From contig JBBSTI010000004.1 in assembly GCA_038236005.1 (NCBI GenBank), positions 1-51,976 of the forward strand: a stretch of DNA of 51,976 nucleotides. Direction: 5' to 3'. Numbering within the stretch: the first letter of the stretch is position 1; each line of letters opens with the position of its first letter. Shown here in pieces: positions 16,712-25,499 of this stretch. The position numbers and the translations under genes were made by a program. The notes beneath the pieces are model-generated. The model worked only from the letters and a program-made list of their open reading frames with translations, did not search any database and was not told the DNA's origin. Source of the DNA: CANKBT01 sp038236005 (lineage in GTDB: Bacteria; Actinomycetota; Actinomycetes; Mycobacteriales; SCTD01).

Positions 16712-18289
16712 ATGACGGCGCTGATGCCGGCCCCGGCCGCCGACGCACCCGCCGGGCGCACCCGCACCACGGTCAGCGACCGTCTGCTGCCGCTGGTCAC
16801 CTGGCGCGGCGGCTGGGGGGTGACGGTGGTCGTCACCGTCCTGGCCGGTCTGCTGCGCTTCCTGCGGCTCGCGATCCCGGACAACACCGCCAGCGGCGGC
16901 AACATCTTCGACGAGGTCTACTACAACTGCGACGCGCAGTCCCTGCTGCGGGCCGGCGTCGAGCTGAACACCGCCGGCGTCGAGAAGAACATGACCGACC
17001 CCTGCACGCCGACCGGCGGGGGCTCGTTCGTCGTGCACCCGCCGCTCGGCAAGTGGGCGATCGCCCTGGGGATCAAGGCGTTCGGCGCGAACCCGTTCGG
17101 CTGGCGCTTCGCCGCAGCCGTCGCCGGCACGCTCACCGTCCTGCTGCTGGTGCGGGCCGGTCGCCGGATGACCGGCTCGACCCTGCTCGGCGGCCTCGCC
17201 GGACTACTGCTGGCCGTCGACGGGCTGCACCTCGTCCAGAGCCGGATCGCGATGCTCGACGTGTTCCTGGTCTTCTGGGTCGTCGCGGCGTTCGCCGCGC
17301 TGCTGGTGGACCGGGACCATCTGCGGGAGCGGCTCGCCCGTGGCGCGTCCCCCGGGGCACGACCCTGGCGGCTGCTCGCCGGATTCTGCCTCGGGGCGGG
17401 GATCGCCACCAAGTGGTCGGCCGTCTACTACGTGGTCGTGCTCGGCCTGCTGTCGCTCGCCTGGGAGGTCGGGGCACGACGCAGCGCCGGCGCGCCCGCG
17501 CCGTTCCGGGCGACCGCCCGGGCGCTGCCGGGGGCGATGCTGGTCTACGCCGTCGTCCCGCTCGCGGTCTACGTCGCGTCCTACACCGGCTGGTTCCGTT
17601 CCTCGCAGGGGTTCGACCGCGACTGGGCCCAGACCTCCGGCGGCTACGCGAAACAGGACGGCCCGTTCGCCGCGCTGCTGGGACGGTTTCCGGACGGCCT
17701 GCAGAGCCTGGTGCACTACCACCAGAAGATCCTGGAGTTCCACGAGCAGCTGTCGACCCCGCACGCCTATCAGAGCCACCCGCTCGGCTGGCTCTTCCTC
17801 GCACGTCCGGTCAGCTACTACTACCCGACCGACGTCGGACCGGGCCGCTACGGCTGCGAGGCGGCGAGCTGCGCCCGCGAGGTGCTCGCGATCGGCAACC
17901 CGGTGCTCTGGTGGGGCACGATCCCCGTGCTGCTCGCCCTGGTTTGGCTGTGGGTCTCGCGTCGGGACTGGCGCGCCCCGGCCTTGCTCGCCCTGATCGG
18001 CGCATCCATCCTGCCGTGGATCCGCGACGACCTCAACGAGCGCACGATGTTCCTGTTCTACGCGCTGCCCGCCGTGCCGTTCATGGCGCTGTCCGCCGCG
18101 CTGGTCGCGGGCTGGCTGCGCGGCGGTGCCCACGCCACGCGCAGGCGTCGGCTCTGGGGCACCGGCGCGGTCACCCTGTACGTGGCGCTCGCCGTCGCCG
18201 CCCTGGCGTTCTTCTATCCGCTGCTCGCGGCTCAGACGCTCGACATCGACTCCTGGCGAGACCGGATCTGGTTCAGCTCGTGGATCTAA
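16712..18289 (+). CDS. pmt: Dolichyl/polyprenyl-phosphate-mannose protein O-mannosyltransferase
   Basis: A GT39-family membrane enzyme that transfers mannose from polyprenyl-phosphate-mannose to Ser/Thr of proteins during Sec export. The 525-residue product has about ten hydrophobic helices; GGNIFDEVYY after the first helix carries the conserved catalytic acidic pair (Asp-Glu), followed by HPPLGKWAIALG. Other family landmarks are GLLLAVDGLHLVQSRIAMLD and the conserved DWAQTSGGYAK. ATG 16712 is chosen over in-frame GTG 16706 because of the -10 position. It overlaps the downstream mscS-like gene by 10 bp. Confidence 0.94.
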   Translation: MTALMPAPAADAPAGRTRTTVSDRLLPLVTWRGGWGVTVVVTVLAGLLRFLRLAIPDNTASGGNIFDEVYYNCDAQSLLRAGVELNTAGVEKNMTDPCTPTGGGSFVVHPPLGKWAIALGIKAFGANPFGWRFAAAVAGTLTVLLLVRAGRRMTGSTLLGGLAGLLLAVDGLHLVQSRIAMLDVFLVFWVVAAFAALLVDRDHLRERLARGASPGARPWRLLAGFCLGAGIATKWSAVYYVVVLGLLSLAWEVGARRSAGAPAPFRATARALPGAMLVYAVVPLAVYVASYTGWFRSSQGFDRDWAQTSGGYAKQDGPFAALLGRFPDGLQSLVHYHQKILEFHEQLSTPHAYQSHPLGWLFLARPVSYYYPTDVGPGRYGCEAASCAREVLAIGNPVLWWGTIPVLLALVWLWVSRRDWRAPALLALIGASILPWIRDDLNERTMFLFYALPAVPFMALSAALVAGWLRGGAHATRRRRLWGTGAVTLYVALAVAALAFFYPLLAAQTLDIDSWRDRIWFSSWI

Positions 18290-19131
18290 CCGCACGGATC
18301 GGGATCGGCCCTGGATCGGCCGCCGGCTTCTACCTGCTCGGCCGAGCCCTGGCCGTCCTGGTGCGCCACCGCTACCTGAAGCTCGACCGGCCCAGCTTCG
18401 CTAACGTGATGAGTCGGGTGATCCGGCTCGGGCTGACCTTCCTCGGGATCCTGGTCGCGGTCACGATCATCTTCCCGAGCGTCAAGCCGATCAACATCCT
18501 GTCGAGCCTGGGCTTCTTCAGCATCGCGGTCGGCTTCGCATTCCGCGACATCCTCGAGAACCTGCTGGCTGGGATCCTGCTGCTGTTCCGGGCACCGTTC
18601 CGGACCGGCGACGAGATCGAGGTGCAGGACACCAGCGGGACGGTGGTCGAGATCAACCTGCGGGAGACGGTGCTCCGGACCTATGACGGCCGGCAGGTCC
18701 TCGTCCCGAACGCGACGGTCTACAAGAACCCGATCCAGGTACAGACCGGCTACGAGACCCTGCGCACCGAGGCGGTCGTCGGGGTGGCGTACGAGACCGA
18801 CCTGTCTGTGGCCCGCGAGCTGGCGCTCGAGGCCGTGCGCGCGGCCGAGGGGGTGCTCGCTGACCCGCCCGCCGCGGTGCTCGTCGGCGAGCTGAACGTC
18901 AGCACGATCGACCTGCACGTCCTGTTCTGGACCAGGCCTCAGCAGTCGACCGTCCGCAGGGTGCGCGACCTCGTCCTGCGAGGCGTCACCACCGCCTTCG
19001 GGCGGGCGGGCATCGAGATGCCCGCCGACATCGTCGTGCTGCAGGGTTCACCGAGCCTGAAGGCTGCGGTGCGCGACGACCGCGCCGAGCCCACGCCCGG
19101 CGGCGGCCTGACCGCTCGGCTGGAGCAGTAG
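18280..19131 (+). CDS. Small-conductance mechanosensitive channel (MscS family)
   Basis: A pressure-release channel against hypo-osmotic shock. The 283-residue protein has hydrophobic segments near residues 10-28 and 42-62, then the pore helix TM3 (SSLGFFSIAVGFAFRDILEN) and the beta domain beginning FRTGDEIEVQDTSGTVVEI and LRTYDGRQVLVPNATVYKNP. GTG 18280 (VDLTARIGIG) lies inside the last codons of pmt, a 10-bp overlap that implies coupling. The frame is open upstream within pmt but that part is an antisense-type shadow. Its stop shares one base with the next gene's start. Confidence 0.92.
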   Translation: MDLTARIGIGPGSAAGFYLLGRALAVLVRHRYLKLDRPSFANVMSRVIRLGLTFLGILVAVTIIFPSVKPINILSSLGFFSIAVGFAFRDILENLLAGILLLFRAPFRTGDEIEVQDTSGTVVEINLRETVLRTYDGRQVLVPNATVYKNPIQVQTGYETLRTEAVVGVAYETDLSVARELALEAVRAAEGVLADPPAAVLVGELNVSTIDLHVLFWTRPQQSTVRRVRDLVLRGVTTAFGRAGIEMPADIVVLQGSPSLKAAVRDDRAEPTPGGGLTARLEQ

Positions 19132-20330
19132 TGGACCTCCTGCTCGCCTTCTCCCTCGTCCTTTTCGCAGGCGTGCTTCTTTCCGGTCTGGCGCACCGCA
19201 CGATCCTGTCGACCGCCGTGCTGTTCCTGCTGGCCGGTTTCCTGCTCGGCAACGGCGTCACCGGAGTGCTGGACCTGCGGCCGGACGACGCCCTCGTGGT
19301 CACCCTGGCTGAGCTCGCCCTGTTCAGCGTGCTCTACACCGACGGCATGCGGGTCGGCTTCACCGACCTGCGCAAGGCGTGGCGGCTGCCCGGACGCGCC
19401 CTGGTCCTCGGCATGCCGCTGACCTTCCTGGTCACCGCCGGGCTGTCCTACTTCGTCGCGGGTCTGCCCTGGGTGGAGTCGATGCTGATCGGCGCGGTGC
19501 TCGCACCGACCGACCCGGTCTTCGCCTCCGCGATCGTCGGTCGCGAGGAGGTCCCGCGCAAGCTGCGGTCTCTGCTCAACGTGGAGAGCGGGCTCAACGA
19601 CGGGCTTGCGCTGCCGGTGGTGCTGGTCCTGCTCGCCACCCTGGGCGGCAGCGAGGTCTCGGGCCTCGAGCTGGCCGAGGAGCTGGCCCTCGGGGTCGTC
19701 ATCGGCGTTGCCATCCCCCTCGTCGCGTCCCTGTTCCTGCGCCGGCGCCGTTTCGGGTCCACGCCGCTCTATGCCGCGCTGGAAGGGCTGTCGATCGGGC
19801 TGATCGTCCTGGCCGTCTCGTACGCCACGCACGCCAACCTCTTCCTCGCAGCCTTCTCAGCGGGGATCACCGTGGCCACCGTGGCACCCAAGATCGAGGA
19901 GACCTTTCACGAGTTCGGCGAGCTGGTGACCGAGCTGCTCAAGCTGGCCGCGATCCTCGTGTTCGGCGCGCTGATCTCCCCCAGCTTTCTGGGGGAGATC
20001 CCGTGGACCGGATACCTCTTCGCGCTGCTCGCGCTGCTGGTCGCCCGGCCCGTGGCCATCGGCCTGGCTCTGTTCGGCAGCACGCTGCCCCTGGACGAAC
20101 GGGCCGTGGCCGCCTGGTTCGGCCCGAAGGGTTTTGCCTCGGTGGTCTACGGCCTGATCGTGCTGGAGTCCGGCATCGCGCTGTCGGACGAGGTGTTCCA
20201 CCTCGTCGCGCTGGTCATCGTCGCCTCGATCCTGGCGCACTCCTCGACCGACGTCCCGATCGCGCACGCTTTCGCTCGGCGGCAGGAGCGCGAAGCGGCC
20301 GAGGAACGTCTCGCCAGCGGCGACGACTGA
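19131..20330 (+). CDS. Na+/H+ (cation:proton) antiporter, CPA1/NhaP-like
   Basis: A 399-residue membrane antiporter with 11-12 hydrophobic helices. The ion-binding region shows GAVLAPTDPVFASAIVG and the paired ESGLNDGLALP motif with the Asn-Asp pair expected of electroneutral CPA1 exchangers. The C-terminal tail is short and charged (RRQEREAAEERLASGDD), so no large regulatory domain is present. GTG 19131 overlaps the mscS-like TAG by one base. Together with MscS it forms an ion and osmotic homeostasis pair. Substrate preference (Na+ or K+) is not decidable. Confidence 0.9.
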   Translation: MDLLLAFSLVLFAGVLLSGLAHRTILSTAVLFLLAGFLLGNGVTGVLDLRPDDALVVTLAELALFSVLYTDGMRVGFTDLRKAWRLPGRALVLGMPLTFLVTAGLSYFVAGLPWVESMLIGAVLAPTDPVFASAIVGREEVPRKLRSLLNVESGLNDGLALPVVLVLLATLGGSEVSGLELAEELALGVVIGVAIPLVASLFLRRRRFGSTPLYAALEGLSIGLIVLAVSYATHANLFLAAFSAGITVATVAPKIEETFHEFGELVTELLKLAAILVFGALISPSFLGEIPWTGYLFALLALLVARPVAIGLALFGSTLPLDERAVAAWFGPKGFASVVYGLIVLESGIALSDEVFHLVALVIVASILAHSSTDVPIAHAFARRQEREAAEERLASGDD

Positions 20331-20333
20331 CAG

Positions 20334-20409
<76 letters not shown>

Positions 20410-20428
20410 CTGAAGGACGGACGCGACG

Positions 20429-21181
20429 CTACCAGCCGCCGACGGCCCGGCGGCGCTCCAGGATGACGTCGAGGTCGCTGGTATCGGCCAGCCCGTCGAG
20501 CAGCTCAGGCTCCACCTCGACCGGGGCGGACCAGCGCGGCGCGGCAGGGGCGGTCGCCTTGCCGACGTAGGTCGGCAGCGGCACCGGCACCGGCTGCCAG
20601 GACTCCCCCAGGCCGGCGACGGCCGGACGGGCGAGACGCGCGGCGAGGGTCTCGGAACGCTCGGTGTGCTGGGTGGACGCGGCCGCGGACAGCGGCACCC
20701 TGGTCGGCATCCGCAGCGGGATCCCCGACACGTGCGGAGCCGCGGCACGGCGGTCGGCGACGACCTGGACGCCGGCCGCGCGACGACGCTGGGTGCGGCG
20801 CAGGACCTCCTGTCGACGGCAGTGCAGGGTGAACACCAGGGCCGTGAGCAGCAGCACGACACCGAGGACGACGAGCCACGTCGGCCCGACGGTCCCACCC
20901 ACCACGCCGACCACGCCGAGGCCGAGCAGCCAGAGCAGGGTGCGACGCCGACGTACGGCCAGGGGGGTCTTGACGGGCTCCGGTCGCAGGGCGGCGGCCT
21001 CGTCGCGCGCAGCGGCCACGGTGGAGGCGGTGCCGCGGGAGACGACGCGCACGGCGCGACCGATGCGCTCGGCGGGTCGCAGCTGGGTCCCGTCCGACTG
21101 CTCGGAGCTGCGCAGCCCTATGGGGACCAGGAACGCTAGCCACACTCCGACGATCACCAGAAGAATCAGCCCGCTGCCCAC
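20429..21181 (-). CDS. sepX: SepX/GlpR-type actinobacterial membrane protein of cell division
   Basis: A 250-residue protein with an N-terminal transmembrane helix (GLILLVIVGVWLAFLVPIGL), a basic stretch with LRPAERIGRAVRVVSRG, a central helical hairpin (about residues 83-118, LLWLLGLGVVGVVGG) and a long cytoplasmic C-terminus that ends DLDVILERRRAVGGW. This topology and its place beside moeA (glp) and rimJ match SepX of Streptomyces and GlpR (the gephyrin-like protein receptor) of corynebacteria, which act with FtsZ/SepF/Glp at division sites. The GTG start at 21181 places the first helix right at the N-terminus. Assignment rests on synteny and topology. Confidence 0.75.
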   Translation of the reverse strand: MGSGLILLVIVGVWLAFLVPIGLRSSEQSDGTQLRPAERIGRAVRVVSRGTASTVAAARDEAAALRPEPVKTPLAVRRRRTLLWLLGLGVVGVVGGTVGPTWLVVLGVVLLLTALVFTLHCRRQEVLRRTQRRRAAGVQVVADRRAAAPHVSGIPLRMPTRVPLSAAASTQHTERSETLAARLARPAVAGLGESWQPVPVPLPTYVGKATAPAAPRWSAPVEVEPELLDGLADTSDLDVILERRRAVGGW

Positions 21182-21241
21182 ATCCCGGACCGTAGTGAGC
21201 AGAGTGCTCGAGGTGAGGGAGGTTGAGGGTGCGTGTCGCGC

Positions 21242-21934
21242 TCAGCCGGGCCGGGACGCCTCGTAGCGGCGCAGCAGCCCGTCCGGCACGTCGTCGACGA
21301 CCAGCGCAAAGCTCAGGTGGTCGCGCCAGGCCCCGTCGATGAACAGGAACCTCTCGTGCAGGCCCTCCTGGCGAAATCCCAGCTTCTCGACCACCCGACG
21401 GGAGGGTCCGTTCTCCGGCCGGATGCTGATCTCGGCCCGGTGCAGCCCGACGGTCCGGAAGCAGTGGTCGACCACGAGCGCCACGGCGGTCGGGGCGATC
21501 CCGCGCCCGGCGACGCGCTCGTCGACCCAGTAGCCGATGGAGCCGTTCTGGAAGGCACCCCGCGAGATCCCGCTGACGGTCACCTGACCGACGATGACGC
21601 CCCCGACCACGATCGCCAGCGACAGGCCGCGGCCCGCGCGGCCCTCCCGCGAGGCGTGGCGGGCCATCGTGCGGAACACGGCCGGGGTGTGTCGCTGCCG
21701 CCAGGACAGCAGCGGCGCGCCTGGCGACGTGCCCTCCCACGGGGCGAGCCAGGTGCGGTTGCGCACCCTGGCCTCGCTCCAGGACTGAGCGTCGCGGCGT
21801 CGGAGCGGCCTGAGCAGGACCCCGTCGTGCTCGAGGGTGACCGGCCAGCCGGCGTTGCTAGCCGTGGTCCCCGCCGCCTGCGATCTGGGCGAGCGCGTGC
21901 AGCAGCACCGGGGCGAGCGCCCCGACCCCGTCAC
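21242..21934 (-). CDS. rimJ: GNAT acetyltransferase, RimJ-like (ribosomal protein N-acetylation)
   Basis: A GNAT-fold enzyme of the RimJ/RimL group that acetylates N-terminal amines of proteins. Family sequence begins GWPVTLEHDGVLLRPLRRRD and continues with SIGYWVDERVAGRGIAPTAV (acetyl-CoA loop), AEISIRPENGPSRRVVEKLGF and HERFLFIDGAWRDH. The start is uncertain: the only standard in-frame start giving a full domain is ATG 21934, which adds about 25 atypical residues and overlaps mogA by 77 nt. A true start close to 21865 would need a rare codon. It lies between mogA and sepX in one operon. Confidence 0.88.
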   Translation of the reverse strand: MTGSGRSPRCCCTRSPRSQAAGTTASNAGWPVTLEHDGVLLRPLRRRDAQSWSEARVRNRTWLAPWEGTSPGAPLLSWRQRHTPAVFRTMARHASREGRAGRGLSLAIVVGGVIVGQVTVSGISRGAFQNGSIGYWVDERVAGRGIAPTAVALVVDHCFRTVGLHRAEISIRPENGPSRRVVEKLGFRQEGLHERFLFIDGAWRDHLSFALVVDDVPDGLLRRYEASRPG

Positions 21935-22355
21935 GGACCCCTCCCGTCGACCCCGGAAGGTTCACCACCAGGGTTGCTCCCATCAGCCCAGCCAACCCCC
22001 GGGACAGCACTGCGGTCGGGACCCTGTCGCCGCCCGCCGCGCGCACCGCGTCGGCGAGACCGGGCACCTGCCGGTCCAGCAGCGGGAGGGTCGCCTCGGG
22101 CGTCACGTCACGAGGTGCCAGCCCGGTCCCACCGGTGGTGACGACCAGGTCGTAGGAGCTGGCTCCGCGCAGCGCCAGGGTGATCGCGTCGACCTCGTCC
22201 GGGACGACCACGACCGGGTCCACCGCCAGGCCGAGCTGTGCCAGCAGGGACGCGCAGAGCGGGCCGGAGGTGTCCTCCCGCTCACCGGCCGCGCTCCGGT
22301 CGGACACCGTGACCACCAGCGCCCTGCGACTCGGTGTCGGCCTCAGCGCTGCCAC
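21858..22355 (-). CDS. mogA: Molybdopterin adenylyltransferase / MoaB-MogA family
   Basis: Adenylylates molybdopterin before molybdate insertion by MoeA. The 165-residue protein has ALVVTVSDRSAAGEREDTSG, the nucleotide-site TTGGTGLAPRDVTPEAT, the SRGLAGLMGATLVVNLPGS loop and a helical end. GTG 22355 (VAALRPTPSRRALVV) overlaps the end of moaC by 13 bp and is the most reasonable start; the frame extends upstream as a shadow. No moaA or moaD/E is nearby. Confidence 0.92.
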   Translation of the reverse strand: MAALRPTPSRRALVVTVSDRSAAGEREDTSGPLCASLLAQLGLAVDPVVVVPDEVDAITLALRGASSYDLVVTTGGTGLAPRDVTPEATLPLLDRQVPGLADAVRAAGGDRVPTAVLSRGLAGLMGATLVVNLPGSTGGVRDGVGALAPVLLHALAQIAGGGDHG

Positions 22356-22822
22356 GTGCCGCTCCGTCCGCCGGTCTTGGTCTCCACCTGCACGTCGGTG
22401 ATCACCGCGCGCTTGTCGACCGCCTTGCACATGTCCACCAGCGTGAGGCCGGCGACCGCTACGGCGGTCAGGGCCTCCATCTCGACGCCCGTGCGGTCCG
22501 CGCTCCGAGCGGTCGCGAGCACCCGCACACCGTCGTCCACGACGGTCAGTGCGACCTCGACCCCGGACAGCGCGACCGGGTGGCACAGCGGCACCAGGTC
22601 GGGGGTGCGCTTGGCCCCCATGATCCCGGCCACCCGGGCGACGGCCAGCGCGTCGCCCTTGGGCACTCCCTCGCCGCGCAGCAGCGCCACCACGTCGGCG
22701 TTCAGCAGCACCCGGCCGCTCGCGGTCGCCGTACGCGTGGTCACGTCCTTGTCCGTCACGTCGACCATCCGGGCAGCCCCGTCCGGACCCACGTGCGTGA
22801 GACCGGGTCTGGCAGCGGTCAT
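22343..22822 (-). CDS. moaC: Cyclic pyranopterin monophosphate synthase
   Basis: MoaC completes the first committed step of molybdenum cofactor synthesis after MoaA. The 159-residue product begins THVGPDGAARMVDVTDKDVT, has GIMGAKRTPDLVPLCHPVAL with the catalytic-region His, and DMCKAVDKRAVITDV with the conserved Lys and Asp. ATG 22822 overlaps the moeA stop by 4 bp (ATGA), showing coupling in the galU-moeA-moaC-mogA-rimJ-sepX transcription unit. Confidence 0.96.
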   Translation of the reverse strand: MTAARPGLTHVGPDGAARMVDVTDKDVTTRTATASGRVLLNADVVALLRGEGVPKGDALAVARVAGIMGAKRTPDLVPLCHPVALSGVEVALTVVDDGVRVLATARSADRTGVEMEALTAVAVAGLTLVDMCKAVDKRAVITDVQVETKTGGRSGTWQR

Positions 22823-24063
22823 CGTCGACGCTCCAGCAGCATCGTCTGGACCTGCTCGCCGGCGGCCACCGACGTGGTCCGCTCGTCGAGCACGACCAGC
22901 GCGTTCGCCCGCGCCATCCCGGACAGCAGGTGCGAGCCCGACCCGGAGACCGGCGTGACGACGTACGTCCCGTCACGCGCCTCGAGCAGCACGCGCAGGT
23001 AGGAACGGCGCCCGGTCGGGCTGCGCAGGTCCTGCGTGGTGCGCGCGGCCACCACCGGCCGGGTCAGCGGGGTCGCCCCGATCATCTTGCGCAAGGCCGG
23101 CCGGACGAAGACCTCGAAGCTCACCAGGGCCGACACCGGGTTGCCCGGCAGGCCGAAGATCGGGGTGCGGTCCGGACCGATCACACCGAAGCCCTGCGGC
23201 ATCCCCGGCTGCATCGCGACCCGGTCGAAGGACACCGTCCCGAGCCGGCTCAGCACCTCCTTGACGACGTCCTTGGTGCCGACGCTGACCCCACCGCTGG
23301 TGACGATCAGGTCGGCCCGGACGAGCTGGTCCTCCAGGGTCGCCATCAGCCTCTGCGGATCGTCGGGAACGATCCCGACCCGGTAGGCCTGTGCGCCGGC
23401 CTCGACCGCAGCCGCGGTCAGCGCGATCGAGTTGGCGTCCGGGATCCGGCCCGGACCGAGCGGACGGCCGGGCTCCACCAGCTCGCTGCCGGTGGACACC
23501 ACGACCACCCGGGGCCGGGGTCGCACCAGGAGCCTCGCCCGTCCTGAGGCGGCCGCCAGCCCGACCTGAGCGGCGCCGAGGTGGGTGCCGGCGGCGAGCA
23601 CCCGCTCACCTGCCTGAACGTCCTCACCGGCACGACGGATGTGCGAGCCGGGCTCGGGGCAGTGGTCGATCCGGACCTGCCGGTCGCCGCCGTCGGTCCA
23701 CTCCAGCGGGACCACCGCGTCCGCGCCGGGCGGGATCGGCGCACCGGTCATGATGCGGACGCAGAGCCCGGGCTGGACGGTCAGCGAGCCCGTGGGCCCG
23801 GCGAGGACGTCACCGACCACCGGCAGCGTGACCGGGACCTGCGCGAGGTCGGCGACCCGCACGGCGTAGCCGTCCATCCCGCTGTTGTCGAAGACCGGCT
23901 GCGGGCCGGGCGAGAGCACGTCCTCGTCCAGCAGGCAGCCGTGCGCCTCCAGCAGGCCCAGCTCGAGCGGGGCGAGCTGGGTGACCACCGACAGGACCCG
24001 TGACAGGTGCTCGTCGACGGTGACCGTCGGACCGCCCGAAGCGTGCGGGTCCGGCGCACTCAC
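22819..24063 (-). CDS. moeA: Molybdopterin molybdotransferase MoeA / Glp (gephyrin-like)
   Basis: MoeA inserts molybdate into adenylylated molybdopterin; the corynebacterial homologue Glp also links SepF to a membrane receptor at the division site. Motifs are VFDNSGMDGYAVR, RIMTGAPIPPGADAVVPLE, VVSTGSELVEPG, VTSGGVSVGTKD and FGLPGNPVSALVSFEVFVRP. An ATG at 24093 is possible, but GTG 24063 overlaps the galU TGA by 4 bp and gives a normal N-terminus (VSAPDPHASGG, then TVDEHLSRVLSVV), so 414 residues is preferred. Confidence 0.95.
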   Translation of the reverse strand: MSAPDPHASGGPTVTVDEHLSRVLSVVTQLAPLELGLLEAHGCLLDEDVLSPGPQPVFDNSGMDGYAVRVADLAQVPVTLPVVGDVLAGPTGSLTVQPGLCVRIMTGAPIPPGADAVVPLEWTDGGDRQVRIDHCPEPGSHIRRAGEDVQAGERVLAAGTHLGAAQVGLAAASGRARLLVRPRPRVVVVSTGSELVEPGRPLGPGRIPDANSIALTAAAVEAGAQAYRVGIVPDDPQRLMATLEDQLVRADLIVTSGGVSVGTKDVVKEVLSRLGTVSFDRVAMQPGMPQGFGVIGPDRTPIFGLPGNPVSALVSFEVFVRPALRKMIGATPLTRPVVAARTTQDLRSPTGRRSYLRVLLEARDGTYVVTPVSGSGSHLLSGMARANALVVLDERTTSVAAGEQVQTMLLERRR

Positions 24064-24935
24064 GGTTGTTCCGGGAGCCATTCCCGCAACCATGCGAGAA
24101 GGGGCGGGCCGAGGTCGTCCCGCTCGGACGCCAGCCGCACGCAGGCCTTCAGGTAGTCGAGCCGGTCGCCCGTGTCGTAGCGACGCCCCCGGAACACCAC
24201 GCCGTGCACCGGCTCGGTGGTGATCAGGGTCGCGATCGCGTCGGTGAGCTGGATCTCGCCGCCGCGACCCGGCGCCGTGTGCCGCAGCACCTCGAACACG
24301 GCCGGGCTCAGCAGATAGCGCCCGATGATCGCGAGGTTGCTCGGAGCCTGGTCCACCGGCGGCTTCTCGACCAGTCCGGTGATGCGCACGACCTCGCCCT
24401 CGCCAGGTTCGACCGCCGCGCAGCCGTACATCGAGATCTGCTCGTGCGGGACCTCCATCAGCGCGACGACGCTGCCGCCGTGCTCGGCCTGCACGTCGGC
24501 CATCACGCTCAGCAGCGGGTCACGGGGGTCGATCAGGTCGTCGCCCAGCAGCACCGCGAACGGCTCGTCCCCAACGTGGTCGGCTGCGGCCAGCACGGCG
24601 TGACCCAGGCCTTTCGGGTCGCCCTGCCGGACGTAGTGCAGGGTCGCGATCTCGCTCGCCGCGCGCACCTGCGCGAGCCGGCCGGGGTCACCCTTGGTCT
24701 CCAGCGCGAGCTCGAGCTCGACCGCCCGGTCGAAGTGGTTCTCGATCGCCTGCTTGCCGCGCCCGGTCACCATGAGCACGTCGGACAGGCCGGCTGCGGC
24801 CGCCTCCTCGACGACGTACTGGATCGCTGGGCGGTCGACGACCGGGAGCATCTCCTTCGGCGAGGCCTTCGTGGCCGGCAGGAAGCGGGTGCCCAGGCCT
24901 GCGACAGGGATGACGGCCTTGCGGACCCGGCTCAT
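24060..24935 (-). CDS. galU: UTP-glucose-1-phosphate uridylyltransferase
   Basis: GalU makes UDP-glucose for glycan and trehalose synthesis. The 291-residue protein has the nucleotidyltransferase start AVIPVAGLGTRFLPATKASP with KEMLPVVDRPAIQYVVEEA, VRQGDPKGLGHAVLAA, FAVLLGDDLID and GLVEKP. ATG 24935 follows GGAGACG; a -10 like TAGGGT lies about 25 nt upstream at 24963-24958. It is first gene of the moeA-moaC-mogA-rimJ-sepX operon and divergent from the 5-FTHF cyclo-ligase with 69 bp between. Confidence 0.95.
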   Translation of the reverse strand: MSRVRKAVIPVAGLGTRFLPATKASPKEMLPVVDRPAIQYVVEEAAAAGLSDVLMVTGRGKQAIENHFDRAVELELALETKGDPGRLAQVRAASEIATLHYVRQGDPKGLGHAVLAAADHVGDEPFAVLLGDDLIDPRDPLLSVMADVQAEHGGSVVALMEVPHEQISMYGCAAVEPGEGEVVRITGLVEKPPVDQAPSNLAIIGRYLLSPAVFEVLRHTAPGRGGEIQLTDAIATLITTEPVHGVVFRGRRYDTGDRLDYLKACVRLASERDDLGPPLLAWLREWLPEQP

Positions 24936-25004
24936 GACAGCGTCTCCATGCCTGGCGACCCTAGCGGCGAGCGACGTGCCCGTCTCGTACGGGATGCTCG
25001 TGGT

Positions 25005-25499
25005 GTGACCGACGGGAAGGCCCAGCTGCGCCAGGCCGCTTCCGCGCGGCGCAGGACCCGTGAGCACGCGCAGGCCGACGCCGCGCTCGCTGACCACCTG
25101 CGCATCGACGCGCGCCTGTCGGGCTCCCGGGCGGCCTACGAGGCGTTCGGCACCGAGCCGGTGGTCCCGCTGCGCACCGATGACCTGCTGCCCGTCGTGC
25201 TCACCGACCGTGACCTGGCCTGGCGCCGCGGTGAGCAGCAGCTGGGGCCGGAGGCGATCGCGGAGGTGGACGTGGTGCTCGTGCCGGCGTTGGCCGTCGA
25301 CCGCCGGGGCGTACGGCTGGGTCGTGGGGGTGGCTCCTACGACCGAGCGCTGGTGCGCGCCCGCGGTCTGGTGGTCGCCGTCCTGCTCGACGGCGAGCTG
25401 CAGGAGCAGCCCCTGCCCGAGGAAGAGCACGACGTACGGGTGCACGCCGTGCTGCTGCCCACCGGGCTCGTCCTGCTTTCGGGCAGACTGCGTCCGTGA
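25005..25499 (+). CDS. 5-formyltetrahydrofolate cyclo-ligase family protein
   Basis: Converts 5-formyl-THF to 5,10-methenyl-THF with ATP. Near the N-terminus is KAQLRQAASARRRT. The core has LLPVVLTDRDLAWRRGEQQL, and the C-terminal ATP loop is RLGRGGGSYDRAL, matching the family's LGxGxGxYDR. At 164 residues it is shorter than the common 180-200. GTG 25005 is used because the frame upstream lies inside galU on the opposite strand. The stop overlaps the carbonic anhydrase start by 4 bp. Confidence 0.88.
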   Translation: MTDGKAQLRQAASARRRTREHAQADAALADHLRIDARLSGSRAAYEAFGTEPVVPLRTDDLLPVVLTDRDLAWRRGEQQLGPEAIAEVDVVLVPALAVDRRGVRLGRGGGSYDRALVRARGLVVAVLLDGELQEQPLPEEEHDVRVHAVLLPTGLVLLSGRLRP

